Part shown: piece by piece, positions 25,056-32,783 of the stretch
Layout: each line of letters begins with the position of its first letter
How positions within the stretch are numbered: position 1 is the first letter of the stretch
Assembly: GCF_001652915.1 (NCBI RefSeq)
Contig: NZ_BBQI01000129.1
Coordinates: forward strand, 1-44,177
Length of the DNA stretch: 44,177 nucleotides
Reading direction: 5' to 3'
DNA from: Cupriavidus sp. D384
Lineage (GTDB): Bacteria > Pseudomonadota > Gammaproteobacteria > Burkholderiales > Burkholderiaceae
Made by a program: the position numbers and the translations under genes
The notes under the pieces: model-generated
What the model was told of the DNA's origin: nothing
What the model saw: only the letters and a program-made list of their open reading frames with translations
Database searches by the model: none

Positions 25056-25407
25056 GTTAAATTGAGTGAAATACGACGTGACAAGGGCTGGCGGGTGAGG
25101 GAGTGTTGCAAAGCTGCAGATTAGGACTGATCCCGCCCCAAGCAAAGCCGTATTGCATCGCCCGGCAAAAAGATGCGCATAGATTACATTTTCGTCAGGA
25201 TCGACGATGACTCCGGCACGTATGTCTTAAGTTCCGCGCCCCGCTATCGTTAACCAGCGTAGCAGGCGCAAATGGCGCGCCAATGCGCCCCTGCGCCCGA
25301 TGCCCGCTGGCTCAAACGGCCAAGCTAAGCGGGTTTCCCCCTTTTTATCGGCCCTTTGCTTACCTGCGATTCAGGAAGAATGGCAGGCATTCCGACACAG
25401 GCATCTC
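25056..25407. other. Intergenic region between acnB and fliL
   Basis: About 350 bp with no convincing gene. It must hold the promoter for the flagellar operon. I looked for a sigma28 (TAAA-N15-GCCGATAA) or sigma54 (GG-N10-GC type) pattern and found no clear match; the nearest, TAAGTTCC then GCTATCGTTAA near 25228-25253, has the wrong spacing. Confidence 0.5.
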
Positions 25408-25896
25408 ATGGCGAACACGCTTTCCCCCTCCCAGACTGGCGGCACTTCGAGCAAGCGCGGCCGACTGCTGCTGATTGGCGGCGGCGTGCTGGTAGTGGTG
25501 CTGGCTGCTGGCGGCTTTTTCCTGGGCAGCATCCTTAGCAGCAATCATCAGCCGGCTGCACCGGCTGCCCCGGTGGTGCCGCCGCCGATCTTCGTGCCGC
25601 TGGATGCGTTCACCGTCAACCTCAAGAGCGAGGACGGCGACCGCTTCCTGCACACCGGCCTGTCGCTGAAGGTGGCGGATGCCGACACCCAGGGACGTCT
25701 GGCGCAGTACCAGCCGGAGGCACGCAGCCGCATCCTGCTGCTGCTCTCGGCACGCCAGCCGGCCGATCTGGCCACGGTGGAAGGCAAGCGCAAGCTGGCC
25801 CAGGACATTCAGGCGGCGATCAGCCAGCCGTTTGCCCCGGGTCTGCCGCCGCAGAAGATCCTGGATGTCTTGTTTACTTCGTTCGTGGTGCAGTAA
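25408..25896 (+). CDS. fliL: Flagellar basal-body-associated protein FliL
   Basis: A 162-residue single-pass inner-membrane protein. The ATG at 25408 (MANTLSPSQ) gives a short cytoplasmic tail. A membrane helix lies at about 18-40 (LLLIGGGVLVVVLAAGGFFLGSIL), then a Pro-rich linker, and the periplasmic stomatin-like FliL domain (FVPLDAFTVNLKSEDGDRFLHTGLSLKV to KILDVLFTSFVVQ). FliL stabilises the stator-rotor interface at high load. Earlier in-frame starts extend into the intergenic region and look non-coding. It heads the fliLMNOPQR block, though 149 bp separate it from fliM. Confidence 0.92.
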   Translation: MANTLSPSQTGGTSSKRGRLLLIGGGVLVVVLAAGGFFLGSILSSNHQPAAPAAPVVPPPIFVPLDAFTVNLKSEDGDRFLHTGLSLKVADADTQGRLAQYQPEARSRILLLLSARQPADLATVEGKRKLAQDIQAAISQPFAPGLPPQKILDVLFTSFVVQ

Positions 25897-26045
25897 CACT
25901 GCTGTCCGCACCGCGAACCCTGAGCCAAACCGATAGATATGAAACTGCCCGCCGAACTTCTTTCCTGCCGTCGCGTAAAGCGCGACGTCTGAAGCCGGAC
26001 ATGGACCGTTTCATCCTCACAGCCGTTCACGGGGCAGGACACTAG
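25897..26045 (+). other. fliL-fliM spacer with hairpin and leader-like short ORFs
   Basis: The 149-bp spacer is unusually long for this operon. It contains CGTCGCG-TAAAG-CGCGACG (25969-25987), a perfect 7-bp stem. Two short ORFs are present: 17 codons at 25939-25992 spanning the hairpin, and 14 codons at 26001-26045, whose stop directly abuts the fliM ATG. They may be chance. Confidence 0.35.
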
Positions 26046-27056
26046 ATGGCCTACGACAAGTTCCTCTCGCAGGACGAGGTAGACGAACTACTGAAAGGCG
26101 TATCCGGCGAAGCCGATACGCCCACGGCCAACGTACCGGTCGTCGAAGAAGGCGGCGTGCGGCCGTACAACCTGGCCAACCAGGAGCGCGTCGTCCGCGG
26201 CCGCCTGCACACGCTCGAAATCATCAACGAGCGTTTCGCCCGGGCACTGCGTACCGCGCTGTTCAACTTTATCCGCCGCGGCGCCGACATCTCGGTAGGC
26301 ACGGTCAGGATCGAGAAGTACGGCGACTTCGTGCGCAACCTGCCGGTGCCGACCAACCTGAACCTGGTTCACATGAAGCCGCTGCGGGGTACCGCGCTGT
26401 TCGTGTACGACCCGAACCTGATCTTCCTGGTGGTCGACAACCTGTTCGGCGGCGACGGCCGCTTCCACACCCGTGTGGAAGGCCGCGACTTCACCCAGAC
26501 CGAGCAGCGCATCATCCGCCGCATGCTCGACCTGACGCTGAACAGCTACAGCCAGGCCTGGCGTACCGTGCATCCGATCGAGTTCGACTATGTCCGCTCG
26601 GAGATGCACACCAAGTTCGCCAACGTGGCCGGCCCGAACGATGCCGTGGTCACCACCGCGTTCCATATCGAACTGGGCGCCGTGGGCGGGCAACTGCATA
26701 TCTGTATCCCCTTCTCGATGATCGAGCCGCTGCGCGATCTGCTGATGAATCCGCTGCAGGACGAAGTCGAGGTGGACAAGCGCTGGCTCGGCCAGCTTTC
26801 CAACCAGCTGCGTGCCGCCGAAGTGGAACTGGTGGCCGAATTCACGCACCTGCGCAGCACCGTGGCCGAAGTACTGGCCATGCGCGAAGGTGACGTGCTG
26901 CCGATCGAACTGCCGGAGAAGATCTTCGGCAAGGTCGACGGCGTGCCCGTCATGCAGTGCGGTTTCGGCACGATGAACGGCCAGTACGCACTGCGCGTGG
27001 AACGAATGATCAATTACCAAGACAGCGATCCCAACAAGGAAACCGATCATGACTGA
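26046..27056 (+). CDS. fliM: Flagellar motor switch protein FliM
   Basis: A 336-residue C-ring protein. The N-terminal LSQDEVDELLKGV is the conserved segment that binds phosphorylated CheY. The middle domain (about 45-230) contains RLHTLEIINERFARALRTALFNF and the TEQRIIRRML segment. The C-terminal SpoA domain (about 250-330) interacts with FliN. It controls rotation direction and torque together with FliG and FliN. The gene overlaps fliN by 8 bases. Length and motif order are normal. Confidence 0.97.
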   Translation: MAYDKFLSQDEVDELLKGVSGEADTPTANVPVVEEGGVRPYNLANQERVVRGRLHTLEIINERFARALRTALFNFIRRGADISVGTVRIEKYGDFVRNLPVPTNLNLVHMKPLRGTALFVYDPNLIFLVVDNLFGGDGRFHTRVEGRDFTQTEQRIIRRMLDLTLNSYSQAWRTVHPIEFDYVRSEMHTKFANVAGPNDAVVTTAFHIELGAVGGQLHICIPFSMIEPLRDLLMNPLQDEVEVDKRWLGQLSNQLRAAEVELVAEFTHLRSTVAEVLAMREGDVLPIELPEKIFGKVDGVPVMQCGFGTMNGQYALRVERMINYQDSDPNKETDHD

Positions 27057-27516
27057 CGGCACTCAGGACAAGCCGGTCGATCCGATGGACGATTGGGCCA
27101 GCGCCCTGGCGGAGCAGACCAGCGTCGAACAGGCTGCGCCCGCTGCCGAAGCGGCCGCCACCACGGCGCCGGCAGCCCCGGCCATGCCGACCGCCACGCC
27201 CGCGGCTTCCACCGTGTTCCCGCCCCTGGCACAGGACGCACCGAGCGGCTTCCACAACGATATCGGGATGATTCTCGATATCCCCGTGCAGCTGACCGTG
27301 GAACTGGGCCGCACCAAGGTACCCATCAAGAACCTGCTGCAACTGGCGCAGGGCTCGGTGGTGGAACTCGACGGCCTGGCCGGCGAACCGATGGACGTGC
27401 TCGTGAACGGCTACCTGATCGCCCAGGGCGAAGTGGTGGTGGTGAACGACAAGTTCGGCATTCGACTGACGGACATCATCACGCCGTCCGAACGTATCCG
27501 GAAGCTCAACAAATGA
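27049..27516 (+). CDS. fliN: Flagellar motor switch protein FliN
   Basis: A 155-residue C-ring protein with an acidic, Ala/Pro-rich N-terminal half (about 1-70) and a C-terminal SpoA domain (about 75-150: IPVQLTVELGRTKVPIKNLLQLAQGSVVELDGLAGEPMDVLVNGYLIAQGEVVVVNDKFGIRLTDI). It forms the base of the C-ring with FliM and also helps dock the export ATPase regulator FliH. It overlaps fliM (8 bp) and fliO (4 bp, ATGA), so the genes are translationally coupled. Confidence 0.97.
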   Translation: MTDGTQDKPVDPMDDWASALAEQTSVEQAAPAAEAAATTAPAAPAMPTATPAASTVFPPLAQDAPSGFHNDIGMILDIPVQLTVELGRTKVPIKNLLQLAQGSVVELDGLAGEPMDVLVNGYLIAQGEVVVVNDKFGIRLTDIITPSERIRKLNK

Positions 27517-28046
27517 CAGCCGCCTCGCGCCGGTCAGCAGCTGCCGTGCGCATTGCCTCGGGCATGGTCCTCCCGGGCCTTGCCGCGACCGGTGCGCAGG
27601 CCGCTGATGCCGCGCCCGGCACTGCCCAGGCGGCCAACCCCGCCAGCAGTGCCACCGCCAGCCACTCGTTCGCCGGCAACGCGCCGGCGATCAGCAGCGG
27701 CGGCAGCCTGGCCCAGGCGGGCCTTGGCCTCTTCGCGGTCATCGCGCTGATCCTGGGCATGGCCTGGGTCGCGCGCCGCGTGGGCCTGGTTCGCCACGGC
27801 GCCGGCACCGCATCGATCAAGGTCGTGAACAGCCTGGCGCTGGGCACGCGCCAGAAGGTCGTGACCGTGGAAGTGGGCGATACCTGGCTCGTGCTCGGTG
27901 TCTCGCCCAACGAAATCCGCCCGCTCCATACGCTTCCGGCCCAGCCGGACAGCGGCGCGCCCACCGGTTCGTCCCCCACCCCGCCGATGCAGGGCGGTTT
28001 TGGCGAACGCCTGATGCGCGCCATGCAGGAAAACCTCAAGAAATGA
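27513..28046 (+). CDS. fliO: Flagellar biosynthesis protein FliO
   Basis: A 177-residue membrane protein of the flagellar export gate. The start at 27513 overlaps the fliN stop (ATGA); longer starts in that frame are fliN shadow. An N-terminal leader-like helix ends near AQA, followed by an Ala/Ser-rich linker and one membrane helix (AGLGLFAVIALILGMAWVARRVG). The cytoplasmic part ASIKVVNSLALGTRQKVVTVEVGDTWLVLGVSPNEIRPLHTL is typical of FliO. It helps assemble the FliP ring. The stop overlaps fliP by 4 bases. Confidence 0.92.
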   Translation: MTAASRRSAAAVRIASGMVLPGLAATGAQAADAAPGTAQAANPASSATASHSFAGNAPAISSGGSLAQAGLGLFAVIALILGMAWVARRVGLVRHGAGTASIKVVNSLALGTRQKVVTVEVGDTWLVLGVSPNEIRPLHTLPAQPDSGAPTGSSPTPPMQGGFGERLMRAMQENLKK

Positions 28047-28852
28047 ACACGCCGCGTGCCGCCGCTGTCCAGCGGCAACCCGTGAAGCCCTTCGTGCGTC
28101 CGTCGCGCGTGGCGGCCGCCCTGCTGGCCCTGCTGCCGCTGGCGCTGTGGCTCGCGCCCGACGCCGCGCTGGCGCAGTCGCTGCCGGGCGTGACCAGCCG
28201 TGCCGCCGCAGGTGGCGGCCAGGTCTGGTCGCTGTCGATCCAGACGCTGGTCCTGCTCACGTCGCTGTCGTTCCTGCCGGCGGCCATGCTGATGATGACC
28301 GGCTTCACGCGCATCATCATCGTACTGGGCCTGCTGCGCAGCGCGCTGGGCACGGCATCGTCGCCGCCCAACCAGGTGCTGGTGGGCCTGTCGCTGTTCC
28401 TGACGTTCTTCGTGATGTCGCCGGTACTCGACAAGGTCTACACCGACGCCTACAAGCCGCTGTCCGAAAACCGCATCAGCCTGGAAACTGCCGCGCAGCG
28501 CGCCGCGGTCCCGGTGCGTGGCTTCATGCTGCGCCAGACGCGCGAGAAGGACCTGGCGCTGTTCGCCCAGATGGCCAAGACGCCGGAAATGCAGGGCCCG
28601 GACGATGTGCCGTTCTCGGTGCTGGTGCCGGCCTTCGTCACCAGCGAGCTGAAGACCGCGTTCCAGATCGGCTTCACGATCTTTATTCCTTTCCTGATCA
28701 TCGACCTCGTCGTCGCCAGCGTGCTGATGGCGATGGGCATGATGATGGTGCCACCCGCCACCATTTCGCTGCCGTTCAAGCTGATGCTGTTCGTGCTGGT
28801 CGATGGCTGGCAACTGCTGCTGGGGTCCCTGGCGCAGAGCTTCATGAATTGA
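28043..28852 (+). CDS. fliP: Flagellar export-gate protein FliP
   Basis: A 269-residue export-gate subunit. It has an N-terminal signal-like segment with AQS near 45, then a first membrane helix, the conserved TGFTRIIIVLGLLRSALGTASSPPNQVLVGLSLFLTFFVMSPV, the FMLRQTREKDLALFAQMA loop and the C-terminal hydrophobic hairpin with ATISLPFKLMLFVLVDGWQLLLGSL. FliP, FliQ and FliR build the helical pore of the flagellar type III secretion system. Five or six FliP copies form the core. Coupled to fliO by ATGA. Confidence 0.97.
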   Translation: MNTPRAAAVQRQPVKPFVRPSRVAAALLALLPLALWLAPDAALAQSLPGVTSRAAAGGGQVWSLSIQTLVLLTSLSFLPAAMLMMTGFTRIIIVLGLLRSALGTASSPPNQVLVGLSLFLTFFVMSPVLDKVYTDAYKPLSENRISLETAAQRAAVPVRGFMLRQTREKDLALFAQMAKTPEMQGPDDVPFSVLVPAFVTSELKTAFQIGFTIFIPFLIIDLVVASVLMAMGMMMVPPATISLPFKLMLFVLVDGWQLLLGSLAQSFMN

Positions 28853-28864
28853 CGGGAGCCCGAG

Positions 28865-29134
28865 ATGACACCCGAGATGGTCATGACGATCGCCACGCAG
28901 GCGATGAAGATGACGCTGATGCTGTCCGCCCCGCTGCTGCTGGTGGCGCTGGCGGCCGGTCTGGTGGTGAGCCTGTTCCAGGCCGCCACGCAGATCAATG
29001 AAATGACGCTGACGTTCATTCCCAAGCTGGTCGCACTGTTCGTGACGATGGTGCTGGTCGGTCCGTGGATGATCAACACGTTCGTCGACTACATGCGCGA
29101 AGTGTTCCAGGGCATTCCGGCCCTGGCGCACTGA
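28865..29134 (+). CDS. fliQ: Flagellar export-gate protein FliQ
   Basis: An 89-residue protein with two membrane helices, one around residues 18-40 (LLLVALAAGLVVSLFQAATQINEMTL) and one around 52-72. The FQAATQINEMTLTFIPKL segment is the family signature. It packs around FliP in the export gate. The gene lies 12 bp after fliP with a CGGGAG ribosome site. Confidence 0.97.
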   Translation: MTPEMVMTIATQAMKMTLMLSAPLLLVALAAGLVVSLFQAATQINEMTLTFIPKLVALFVTMVLVGPWMINTFVDYMREVFQGIPALAH

Positions 29135-29164
29135 CCCTTCCCTTCCCCGCAGGACCCAGGCACC

Positions 29165-29950
29165 GTGTTCGAGGTCACCACCGACCAGATGTACGGGTGG
29201 ATCGCCGCCTTCCTCTGGCCGATGTTCCGGCTGATGGCGCTGATCGCGACCGCGCCCCTGTTCGGCGAATCGACCATTCCGCGCCGCGCCAAGATCCTGC
29301 TGGCCGCCGCGCTGTCGACCATCGTGTCGCCCACGATCGGCAACATCCCCACCGCACCGATCTATTCGTACGAAGGCCTGCTGGTCGTCATGAACGAAGT
29401 GGGCATCGGCGTCGCCATGGGCTTCACGATGCGGCTGATCTTTGCCGCCGTGCAGATGGCTGGCGAAGTCATCGGCCTGCAGATGGGCCTGTCGTTCGCG
29501 GCGTTCTACGACCGCTCGTCGGGCGGGCAGACGATGGTGCTGTCGCGCTTCCTGAATATCGTTGCCACGCTGATGTTCCTGTCGCTGGACGGACACCTGA
29601 TGATGCTGGCCGCCCTGGTGGACAGCTTCCAGGGCGTGCCGATTGCCGGCGTGCCGCTGTCCGGCCACGGCTGGGGCGTGGTGGCCCGGGCCGGATCGAT
29701 GGTCTTTGCCTCCAGCACGCTGCTGGCGCTGCCGATGATCGCCGCGCTGCTGACGCTGAACCTGGCCATGGGTATCCTGAACCGCGCCTCGCCGCAGTTG
29801 TCGATCTTCGCGGTGGGCTTCCCGGTGACCCTGCTTGGCGGCATGCTCGTGATGTCGCTGTGCATGCCGGAGATGGGTGTCTACATGCAGCACCTGGTCG
29901 ACACCGGCCTGCAGACCGCTGCCCAGGTACTCGACCAGCTCGCACCCTGA
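29165..29950 (+). CDS. fliR: Flagellar export-gate protein FliR
   Basis: A 261-residue polytopic protein starting with GTG at 29165 (MFEVTTDQMYGWIAAFLWPMFRLMALIATAPLFGE), the usual FliR beginning; a CAGGACC stretch precedes it. Later segments such as EVGIGVAMGFTMRLIFAAVQMAGEVIGLQMGLSFA are typical. A single FliR completes the FliP5Q4R1 gate. It is the last gene of the block and is convergent with the beta-lactamase gene, 21 bp away. No flhBA or fliK is adjacent in this window. Confidence 0.97.
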   Translation: MFEVTTDQMYGWIAAFLWPMFRLMALIATAPLFGESTIPRRAKILLAAALSTIVSPTIGNIPTAPIYSYEGLLVVMNEVGIGVAMGFTMRLIFAAVQMAGEVIGLQMGLSFAAFYDRSSGGQTMVLSRFLNIVATLMFLSLDGHLMMLAALVDSFQGVPIAGVPLSGHGWGVVARAGSMVFASSTLLALPMIAALLTLNLAMGILNRASPQLSIFAVGFPVTLLGGMLVMSLCMPEMGVYMQHLVDTGLQTAAQVLDQLAP

Positions 29951-29971
29951 TCCCCGGCCCGCGCTACCGCG

Positions 29972-30796
29972 TCACGGCAGCGCGCCAACCTGCCTGAGTA
30001 CCGCGCGGGCAATTTCCTGACGCTTCGCACCCACTTCTGGACGCGGCATGTCCAGGTTCATCGCGAATACGTAGGTATCGTCGCCGCGCGTGACCCAGCC
30101 CACCCACCAGCCCACATCGACCTTGCCCGCCGTGGCCCAGCCAGTCTTGGCGCGCAGCGTATAGGACGGCGTGCTTTCGATGGTCAGGATGTCGTCAAGC
30201 GCCGCGAAGCTGTGCTCGGAGATCAGCGGCACCTTGTGCGCGGCGGCGTTGCGCAGGAAATCGACCTGCTGGTACGTGGTGATCTGCAGGTGGCCGTTGA
30301 GCCAGAAGCGGTCCACCGGCCCGTCGACATCGGCATTGCCGAAACGGGCGGCGCCCAGGTACTTGCGGTACTGCGCGGTGCCTACGCGGCGCGCCAGCGC
30401 CTGGTAGGCCGGCACGCACGAGTTCTTCAGGGCCACGCGCAACGCCACGTCGCCGTTGCATACCTCGGGCAGGATCGGCTTGCCATGCTGCAGCCACACC
30501 TTGCCGTCCCATGGCAGCTTGTCGTTGTCGACATCGGCCACGGCGCCGGTCTCCAGGCCAATCAGCGAATTGAAGATCTTGAAGGTCGACGCCGGCGAGT
30601 ACGCCGTGGCCGCGCGCTTCGGGTTGTACGTCAGCATGCGCTGCTGGCGCACGTCGTAGACCACCATCGTGCCGTCGACGCCTGCGGCATCGAACAGCGG
30701 CCTGGCATCGATGGGAACTTCGGCGGCATGCAGGGTCGTGGCCGCGCAGGCCAGCAGCAGCGGCATCAGGAAAAGTCGGGCAAGTCTGTTTCGCAT
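29972..30796 (-). CDS. Class D (OXA-type) beta-lactamase
   Basis: A 274-residue exported serine beta-lactamase. The signal peptide is about 1-24 (cleavage near LHA/A). The catalytic motifs are in order: Ser70-Thr-Phe-Lys73 (SPASTFKIFNSL), Ser126-Cys-Val128, FGN at 152-154 (in place of the more usual YGN), Trp165 in WLNGHLQI, and KTG at 217-219. All are intact, so it should be active on penicillins; the spectrum cannot be read. The FGN variant is known among OXA enzymes of Ralstonia-related bacteria. There are no integron or transposon marks around the gene, so it looks like a resident chromosomal enzyme. It is divergent from the large unknown gene at 30932. Confidence 0.93.
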   Translation of the reverse strand: MRNRLARLFLMPLLLACAATTLHAAEVPIDARPLFDAAGVDGTMVVYDVRQQRMLTYNPKRAATAYSPASTFKIFNSLIGLETGAVADVDNDKLPWDGKVWLQHGKPILPEVCNGDVALRVALKNSCVPAYQALARRVGTAQYRKYLGAARFGNADVDGPVDRFWLNGHLQITTYQQVDFLRNAAAHKVPLISEHSFAALDDILTIESTPSYTLRAKTGWATAGKVDVGWWVGWVTRGDDTYVFAMNLDMPRPEVGAKRQEIARAVLRQVGALP

Positions 30797-30931
30797 ATCA
30801 ACACGCTATGAGTTTTGTGGTTATCGGGGTTGTCGTCATGCAGACGGCTGGCAATCCAGGCCCGGATCGTGGTGCGGAGCATAGGCGCAGTCCCGCAAGT
30901 CTCCAACCGGCGTAGCTGTAACACGCGTAAC

Positions 30932-32611
30932 ATGACGGCCATGCCCGCCCCCGCATCGTCCCGCACCATCGTCCAAGTCGACCTGTCCGACCCCTGCCGG
31001 GTTGGCGAACACGCCGCACGCTACCAGTCCGTCTGGCTGCTGGCGCGCATCTGGCTGGCCGCCTCGCGCGATCACGAGGACCTGGGCGCGGCAGCGGTGC
31101 GCGCCCGATTTGCCGATGCCGCCAACGTGCGCATGATCGTGTCGCGCGCATTCGGCGATTTCGCGCGGTGGGGCATACCCGTGGGCTGGGGCCATGACAA
31201 GGGCATGGGCATTTCCGCGCTGCGCGCCGACGGCCGCAGCCGCGGGCCGTTCTGGATGTCGGCCGCCACGGCGGGCAGGGTTCGCTTCAGCGCGCATGGC
31301 AAGCCGCTGGGGGCTGCGGGCGTGGCGCGGTGGCTGGGCCGGGTGCCGGCCGGCGACACCGCACCGGCACCCGACGCCGGCAGCGAGGGCTTGCAATATG
31401 TGATGCGGGACATGGCCTTCTGGCGCCATCTCACGCAAGCCATGCGCGGCGCGCAGGATGGCTTTGCTGGCGTGCTCGACCACGGCGTGGCGGAGTCGTT
31501 CCGGGCGGCGCAGCGCACCGCTGCCGACGACTTCCAGCAGGCATTGTCGCTGCTGAAGGAAAGCCTGGCCTGGCGCCGCAGCGACCGCCTGGACAAGAGC
31601 CGCGCGGCGCTGCGGCGCTTCGAACGGATCGTGGTGGCCGGCGGCGTCAATGCAGCGCTGCCCACGTTCGCTGCCATGGCGCATGTGGTGCGCGGCTGGG
31701 AGCACTACGCAAGGGGCGAACTCGATGCGGCGCAACGCGAACTGGCGCGCCTGTCGGGCGATGCCGAACTGCGTCCCGTCGTTCGCTATAACCCGCGCAT
31801 CCGCTTCGAGACGCTGAACCTCGAAGCGCTGGTCCACAAGAGCATCGCGCTGCGGCCGGACGATCCAGACCGGCCAGCGGGTGCACAGGCCAGCCCATCG
31901 CAGCGCCAGGAGGCCGCGCGCCTGGCACTCGATGCGTTTGCCGGCGCGTTGCAGGCCGCCTACGAGGCCGATTCGGTCGACGCGGTGCAACACGCGGCGG
32001 CCAATATCGGCTGGTCGCTTTGGTTGTTCTGGCTGTACCGGCTGGTCGATGTGGCGCGCGACATGGCGCCTGGCGACGTGCAACGCCAGGCCATGCGCTG
32101 GCTGGGCCTGTCGGAGTGGATCTGCGACCGGTTCGGCGTGGGCGGGGGATCGGCGTGGAACACGATCTTCCTGCTGCGCGTGGCGCGCGGCAGCGTCAGC
32201 GCCGGCCCGCCGGCATCTCTGGCTGCGTTCCGCGCCCGCCAGCCGCTGAGCGTGGCGGCAGCCATCGACGCGCTGCGGCCGTTTCACGCCCCTTTTGCGC
32301 CGGCCAAGGGCTTTGTGCGCTGGTCGTCCGTGGCGGCCTTTGCCCTGGAAGAACACGACACCGGCCGCGTGGCCTACAACGCGCTGCAACTGGCAAACCT
32401 GCTGCTGGAATCCGCCTGGTACCTGACCCACGAACAGGGTGCAACCGCGCAGGCCTACGACGCCATGGAGCGGCTGGCAACGCAACTCGGCGCACTGCGT
32501 GCCGCCGAACGCGGCTTCTTCCATTCGGAAATCCGCGCCTTCCCGCCCGAACTGCGGGCCGCCGCCGCCGAGGCCGCCGCGTGGCAACGCCGACCGCGAA
32601 GACAGACATGA
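30932..32611 (+). CDS. Large helical protein of unknown function (winged-helix-like N-terminus, TPR-like body)
   Basis: About 559 residues from the ATG at 30932 (a second ATG at 30941 is equally possible). I do not recognise a characterised family. Residues about 15-130 (QSVWLLARIWLAASRDHEDLGAAAVRARF, then MIVSRAFGDFARWGIPVGWG and GPFWMS) have the helix pattern of a winged-helix domain. From about 160 the protein is a chain of amphipathic Ala/Leu/Arg-rich helices with TPR-like spacing, including AHVVRGWEHYARGELDAAQRELARLSG. There is no signal peptide or membrane helix. A signalling or regulatory adaptor role is plausible but unproven. The stop overlaps an 18-codon ORF (ATGA), suggesting it once began a longer operon. 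Confidence 0.65.
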   Translation: MTAMPAPASSRTIVQVDLSDPCRVGEHAARYQSVWLLARIWLAASRDHEDLGAAAVRARFADAANVRMIVSRAFGDFARWGIPVGWGHDKGMGISALRADGRSRGPFWMSAATAGRVRFSAHGKPLGAAGVARWLGRVPAGDTAPAPDAGSEGLQYVMRDMAFWRHLTQAMRGAQDGFAGVLDHGVAESFRAAQRTAADDFQQALSLLKESLAWRRSDRLDKSRAALRRFERIVVAGGVNAALPTFAAMAHVVRGWEHYARGELDAAQRELARLSGDAELRPVVRYNPRIRFETLNLEALVHKSIALRPDDPDRPAGAQASPSQRQEAARLALDAFAGALQAAYEADSVDAVQHAAANIGWSLWLFWLYRLVDVARDMAPGDVQRQAMRWLGLSEWICDRFGVGGGSAWNTIFLLRVARGSVSAGPPASLAAFRARQPLSVAAAIDALRPFHAPFAPAKGFVRWSSVAAFALEEHDTGRVAYNALQLANLLLESAWYLTHEQGATAQAYDAMERLATQLGALRAAERGFFHSEIRAFPPELRAAAAEAAAWQRRPRRQT

Positions 32612-32664
32612 CCACCACGAACTTCACGTATCGCCATCCGAATCTCGGCATCGACTGTCGCTAA
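32608..32664 (+). CDS. 18-codon ORF translationally coupled to the large helical protein (fragment or small peptide)
   Basis: The ATG overlaps the upstream stop as ATGA, and the frame runs MTTTNFTYRHPNLGIDCR then TAA. Such coupling is typical of a real second gene, but the ORF is only 18 residues long and its stop overlaps the stop of the tagF remnant on the opposite strand. The simplest reading is the 5' stub of a partner gene cut off by the rearrangement that brought in the T6SS block. A genuine small peptide is a less likely alternative. Confidence 0.35.
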   Translation: MTTTNFTYRHPNLGIDCR

Positions 32665-32783
32665 ATCCAGGTGCGCCACACGTCAATCCGATCCGGCGGA
32701 ACGTTGTGCCGCGCAAATCCACCTGGGGACGGCGATTTGTCGAAGCTCCGCGGCCCCGTTGTCACCCCGACCTCCCCGGGCAT
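32661..32783 (-). pseudogene. tagF: tagF 5' remnant (T6SS-associated), truncated after about 40 codons
   Basis: Directly downstream of tssM, overlapping its end by 22 bases, an ATG at 32783 opens a 40-codon frame. It contains FDKSPSPGGFARHNVPP and then DVWRTWI before TAG. By eye this matches the N-terminus of TagF (pattern GFFGKLPxRGDFVRRxLPxxFVxxWDxWL), which in many T6SS clusters follows tssM. The rest of the protein is missing. In T6SS, TagF is a post-translational repressor of firing, so its loss could matter for regulation. The remnant call rests on this motif match. Confidence 0.6.

Noticed and set aside
25228..25253. Possible sigma28 promoter for fliL (TAAGTTCC ... GCTATCGTTAA)
   Set aside because: The spacing between the halves is several bases short of the flagellar consensus and the -10 half matches poorly.
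27506..29893. A 795-codon open frame on the minus strand opposite fliO-fliR
   Set aside because: The composition (very high His, Gln, Arg) is typical of a shadow frame, and the plus strand holds four confident flagellar genes.
30836..32587. A 583-codon minus-strand frame opposite the unknown helical protein
   Set aside because: Either strand could be argued for an unknown gene, but the plus frame has helical protein composition and coupling to the next ORF, while the minus frame has shadow-like His/Arg/Gln composition.
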